Of a DNA stretch of 17,428 nt, positions 14,475 to 17,428 are shown one piece after another. The stretch is taken from the NCBI GenBank assembly GCA_035628645.1, contig DASPJL010000027.1, positions 1-17,428 on the forward strand, given 5' to 3'. The first letter of the stretch is position 1. Every line of letters starts with the position of its first letter. Position numbers and translations under genes: made by a program. The DNA comes from DASPJL01 sp035628645 (lineage in GTDB: Bacteria > Bacteroidota > Bacteroidia > Cytophagales > Cyclobacteriaceae). Under the pieces are notes generated by a model. It had not been told where the DNA came from and searched no databases. It saw nothing but the letters and a program-made list of their open reading frames with translations.

Positions 14475-15986
14475 TTATCTTACTTCTCCCATTAGTTTTC
14501 TGATCCATTTATTCAAAAGCAATATTATCAGGCCGGAAACCATCATTACTTTTACAACTATCCAAAATAAATCGGGAAGGAGCTGGGGGTTTGCTGCAAT
14601 TGCATTTTCGTCAAATTCACCGGCAAAAAGGCCGGCAATAAGATTCCCAAAGGCAAGGGACATAAACCATACACCCATCATTTGACCTCCCAGTCTTGTA
14701 GGGGATAATTTTGTAACAGCGCTTAGTCCTACGGGATAAAGACAGATTTCACCGAAAGTATGTAGGAGGTAGGTGGTAACCAACCAGGCCGGCAATGCTT
14801 TTTGTCCGTCAACTACCACTAAAGCAGCGCCGATCATTACCAAATATCCAAGGCCCATAAAAAATAGCCCTAAGGAGAACTTTACAGGAGTAGAAGGATT
14901 TAGCTTCTTTTTATTGAGCCGTAGCCAGAGCCAGGCAAATATGGGGGAAAAGATAACGACAAAAATAGGAGGAGCAGATTGAAGCCATCCCGCGGGCATT
15001 TCCCAGCCAAAGATCATTCTGTCTGTATACCTTTCTGCAAATAAATTAAGCGAAGAACCTTGTTGTTCATAACCTGCCCAAAACATGGAAGAAAAGATAA
15101 AAAGGATACCGATTACGGCCAACTTCTTTCGCTCTTGTGCATCTAATTTTTCAAAGATAAAAATATAGGCAAAATAAAGAATTACGCTCCCCGCGATAAT
15201 CAAAGTAGAGACCTGTGCAATGGTAACAGGGTTAATTTTAATGATCTCCAACATCAAAAGCAGGATCAGAAGACCAATTCCAATGGCCAGAATCCATAAA
15301 CTTATTTTTATGTTTTTCTCAAAGGATTTTTGTTTTGAAGGATCTTCATTCCTGGAAGGCTGTAACCCTATTTCTCCCAGATTACGCTCGCTTAGCTTGT
15401 ATTGTACCAACCCTAAAACCATTCCCAGTCCTGCTGCGGCAAATCCATAATGCCAGTTAATATTTTCACCTAAATAGCTGGTAATAAAAGGAGCTGAAAA
15501 AGCGCCAAGGTTGATTCCCATATAAAAAACCGAAAATCCTGAATCTCTTTTATCTTGTTGGTCCGGAGGATAAAGAGCGCCGACCATGCTACTGATATTG
15601 GGTTTTAATAAGCCTGTTCCTACAACAATAAAAAAAAGACCTAAGAAAAAGGTTTGGGTATAAGGCAGTGCAAGGCAAAAATGACCGAGGGTAATTAAAC
15701 ATCCTCCATAAAAAACAGCTTTTCTTAGCCCCAATAACCTGTCTGCTACCCATCCACCGGGAAGCGCCAGAAGATAAACCATCATGGCATAAAGTCCGTA
15801 AATGGCATTGCCTGTTTTATCATCCAGACCCATACCACCTTCTTCCACGCTGGCTACCATAAATAAGACCAGGAGTGCTCTCATCCCATAATAGCTGAAC
15901 CTTTCCCACATTTCTGTAAAAAAGAGTGTAGAAAGCCCCCGTGGATGTCCGAAAAAGGTATTATCAGAATTATCTTTTAGCGCCAT
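14475..15986 (-). CDS. POT/PTR-family proton-coupled oligopeptide transporter
   Basis: A 503-residue inner-membrane major-facilitator protein with about 12-14 transmembrane helices that should import di- and tripeptides with protons. The family motif ExxERFxYY is seen as E25-M-W-E28-R29-F30-S31-Y32-Y33. The second signature is FYMGINLGAF, after the cytoplasmic loop GGWVADRLLGLRKAVFYGG. The later motif LLHTFGEICLYPVGLSAVTKLSPTRLGG, which carries a conserved glutamate (GEICLYP), is also typical of bacterial POT members such as DtpT. The sequence looks complete. Proline catabolism by PruA elsewhere in the window would fit use of peptides, but the genes are not linked. Confidence 0.93.
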   Translation of the reverse strand: MALKDNSDNTFFGHPRGLSTLFFTEMWERFSYYGMRALLVLFMVASVEEGGMGLDDKTGNAIYGLYAMMVYLLALPGGWVADRLLGLRKAVFYGGCLITLGHFCLALPYTQTFFLGLFFIVVGTGLLKPNISSMVGALYPPDQQDKRDSGFSVFYMGINLGAFSAPFITSYLGENINWHYGFAAAGLGMVLGLVQYKLSERNLGEIGLQPSRNEDPSKQKSFEKNIKISLWILAIGIGLLILLLMLEIIKINPVTIAQVSTLIIAGSVILYFAYIFIFEKLDAQERKKLAVIGILFIFSSMFWAGYEQQGSSLNLFAERYTDRMIFGWEMPAGWLQSAPPIFVVIFSPIFAWLWLRLNKKKLNPSTPVKFSLGLFFMGLGYLVMIGAALVVVDGQKALPAWLVTTYLLHTFGEICLYPVGLSAVTKLSPTRLGGQMMGVWFMSLAFGNLIAGLFAGEFDENAIAANPQLLPDLFWIVVKVMMVSGLIILLLNKWIRKLMGEVR

Positions 15987-16042
15987 GGAAATGGTAAGGG
16001 TTTATTTGGAGAATGACTATAATCTATTCGGAAAAATAAATA

Positions 16043-16067
16043 ATAAAAAAGTCTCCGGCGGAGACTT
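16043..16067 (-). terminator. Rho-independent terminator after the bifunctional nuclease gene
   Basis: On the minus strand a perfect 8-bp stem, AAGTCTCC and GGAGACTT with a 3-base GCC loop, is followed directly by further T residues. It lies about 20 bases after the stop of the bifunctional nuclease gene and separates that unit from the peptide transporter gene. Confidence 0.85.
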
Positions 16068-16088
16068 AAAAATAAGATTTTTTGATGA

Positions 16089-16694
16089 TTAGTTTCTTTT
16101 GTTTAGCTCATCCCTGATTTTAGCCGCTTTTTCGTAATCCTCTTTTTCCAGGGCCTCATTTAACAACTCTTTAAGTTTATCAAATGAAAAATCCTTTAGA
16201 GAATTGGTAGAGGAAGGTTTTGAGGATGAAATTATATTTTTTGATGACTCGGCTTTTGCCGGAATATCTTCTTCTTCGTTAGATTCACTTAAAACAATTC
16301 CGGCTTCGGAAAGAATGGCTTCAAATGTAAAAATGGGCACGTTAAATCGTATTCCGATGGCAATGGCATCAGAAGGACGTGCATCTACTTCTACGCTTTT
16401 GCTTCCATCGGTGCAGACTATTTTTGCATAAAACACCCCTTCTTTCAGATCAGAAATGACAATTTCCTTAATGGAAAACTTAAAGCTGTTGGCAAATGAT
16501 TTGAATAAGTCATGGGTCATAGGCCTGTTGGGTACAATCTTTTCAATTTCTATCGCTATTGCCTGAGCTTCAAACATTCCTATAATAATGGGTAATCTTC
16601 TATTACCTTTCTCTTCCCCCAATACAAGTGCAAACGACCCAGATTGTGACTGGCTGGAAGACAACCCTAATATTTCTAATTTAATTTTATTCAA
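16089..16694 (-). CDS. Bifunctional nuclease family protein (DUF151) with UVR motif
   Basis: A 201-residue protein with two parts. Residues about 1-135 form the DUF151/BFN domain: LEILGLSSSQ, LPIIIGMFEAQAIA, and the very conserved EVDARPSDAIAIGIRFNVPIF. Members of this family have been reported to have DNase and RNase activity, though the chemistry is not well understood. After a Ser/Glu-rich linker, residues about 168-201 form a UVR motif (KLKELLNEALEKEDYEKAAK), the helical hairpin by which UvrB and UvrC interact. The combination is common in this phylum. The gene starts 8 bases after etfA and shares its transcript. The link to electron transfer is unexplained; a UvrC- or ClpC-like interaction is possible. 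Confidence 0.9.
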   Translation of the reverse strand: MNKIKLEILGLSSSQSQSGSFALVLGEEKGNRRLPIIIGMFEAQAIAIEIEKIVPNRPMTHDLFKSFANSFKFSIKEIVISDLKEGVFYAKIVCTDGSKSVEVDARPSDAIAIGIRFNVPIFTFEAILSEAGIVLSESNEEEDIPAKAESSKNIISSSKPSSTNSLKDFSFDKLKELLNEALEKEDYEKAAKIRDELNKRN

Positions 16695-16702
16695 TTTATA
16701 AC

Positions 16703-17428
16703 CTATTTAATCTTTTTAATTGCTTCAGTTAACTTAGGAACTACTTCAAAAACATCTCCAATTATGCCATAGTCTGCTGCTTTAAAAAACGGAGCATCGG
16801 CATCTTTGTTTATTACTACTATAACTTTTGAAGAATTTACGCCTGCCAAATGTTGAATTGCCCCAGAAATCCCTAAAGCTATATATAAATTAGGAGAAAC
16901 TTTTATTCCTGTTTGACCGACATGCTCATGATGCGGCCTCCAGTCCATATCCGATACCGGTTTAGAACATGCGGTAGCAGCACCCAAAGCTTTCGCCAGA
17001 TCTTCAAGAATTCCCCAGTTTTCAGGCCCTTTCATTCCTCTGCCACCGGACACGACAATTTCAGCTTCCGGCAATAAAACATCTCCAGATGTTTTTTCTA
17101 TATTTTTTACATTTATGGCAAAATCCGTCTCCGATATATTAGGTTGGAATTTTTCTATTGTGGCAACACCTGTGCCCTCTGTAATACTAAAAGCATTTTT
17201 CTTTAGGGTAATTACTTTTTTAGCTGACGTCATTTCAGTTAATGCAAAAGCTTTACCTGTATAAATGCTTCTTTTAACAGTAAAGCCATTGGACATTTCC
17301 GGAAGGGCAACTACATTAGAGGCCAGGCCAGCATTTATTTTGGCTGATACTCTTGCACCTACCGCATCACCAATGGAAGATTTCGCTAAAATTAAAATAT
17401 CGTATCCTTCTTTTTCCATTGCTTGAGA
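16703..17428 (-). CDS. etfA: Electron transfer flavoprotein subunit alpha (5' end outside window)
   Basis: The C-terminal 241 residues of EtfA, which with EtfB carries electrons from acyl-CoA and other dehydrogenases to the quinone pool through bound FAD. The FAD-domain motifs are clear: EIVVSGGRGMKGPENW, GAATACSKPVSDMDWRPH, HEHVGQTGIKVSPNLYIALG, and the NKDADAPFFKAADYGI segment before the C-terminal helix. The frame runs open through the window edge (the codons before the internal ATG at 17417-17419 give SQA), so that ATG is not the start. About 80 N-terminal residues are missing compared with the usual 310-320. The related etfB is expected just outside the window, as a common etfBA order. 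Confidence 0.95.
   Translation of the reverse strand, partial: SQAMEKEGYDILILAKSSIGDAVGARVSAKINAGLASNVVALPEMSNGFTVKRSIYTGKAFALTEMTSAKKVITLKKNAFSITEGTGVATIEKFQPNISETDFAINVKNIEKTSGDVLLPEAEIVVSGGRGMKGPENWGILEDLAKALGAATACSKPVSDMDWRPHHEHVGQTGIKVSPNLYIALGISGAIQHLAGVNSSKVIVVINKDADAPFFKAADYGIIGDVFEVVPKLTEAIKKIK

Noticed and set aside
14421..14495. A 24-codon plus-strand frame (MNMLNNSNRIKN...) between the kinase and the peptide transporter
   Set aside because: It is very short, overlaps the 3' end of the transporter gene, and has no promoter or homologue that I can name.
1..17428. CRISPR arrays, tRNA genes, phage genes or insertion-sequence transposases
   Set aside because: I saw no direct-repeat/spacer array, no tRNA cloverleaf with TTCRANY arm, and no integrase or transposase frame in the window.

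Overview
The window looks like chromosomal DNA of a Bacteroidota bacterium, most likely a member of the Cytophagales. The reasons are the gene families and their order (sigma-54 activator, lptE, an acidic TPR-like protein, secG, then groES-groEL nearby), A/T-rich start regions without Shine-Dalgarno sequences, a TAnnTTTG-type -7 box before miaB, moderately AT-rich DNA, and the etfA-bifunctional nuclease pair. The lineage call is an inference from protein and gene-order resemblance; no database was searched.

Layout. Positions 1-583 hold no convincing protein gene, but contain a divergent 5S rRNA-like sequence on the minus strand and a cluster of short palindromes. Next come pruA (proline and glutamate catabolism), a 650-base gap with a palindromic MITE-like repeat, and a solitary ABC exporter half-transporter. 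These are followed by miaB (tRNA methylthiolation) with a recognisable promoter, and an exported thioredoxin-fold protein that has no cysteine. A plus-strand run follows: a sigma-54 activator without a receiver domain, lptE, a protein with an acidic linker, and secG. It closes at a strong terminator that faces a convergent conserved gene of unknown function.

The groES-groEL operon lies downstream of that divergent unknown gene. Its leader carries a near-consensus sigma-54 -24/-12 element and an upstream 7-bp dyad, with no CIRCE operator. A sigma-54 activator is encoded about 3 kb away. The most interesting reading is that chaperonin expression here depends on sigma-54, possibly through this envelope-linked activator. 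That link is an inference.

The right part is entirely on the minus strand: a SiaB-type kinase and SiaC-type phosphoprotein pair (T68 conserved, but no SiaA phosphatase or SiaD cyclase beside it), a POT-family peptide/H+ symporter, and etfA (cut by the window edge) followed by a bifunctional-nuclease-family protein with a UVR motif and its terminator. Most genes are housekeeping. The points worth a second look are the groESL promoter, the two-gene Sia module, the orphan 5S-like sequence and the intergenic repeats.
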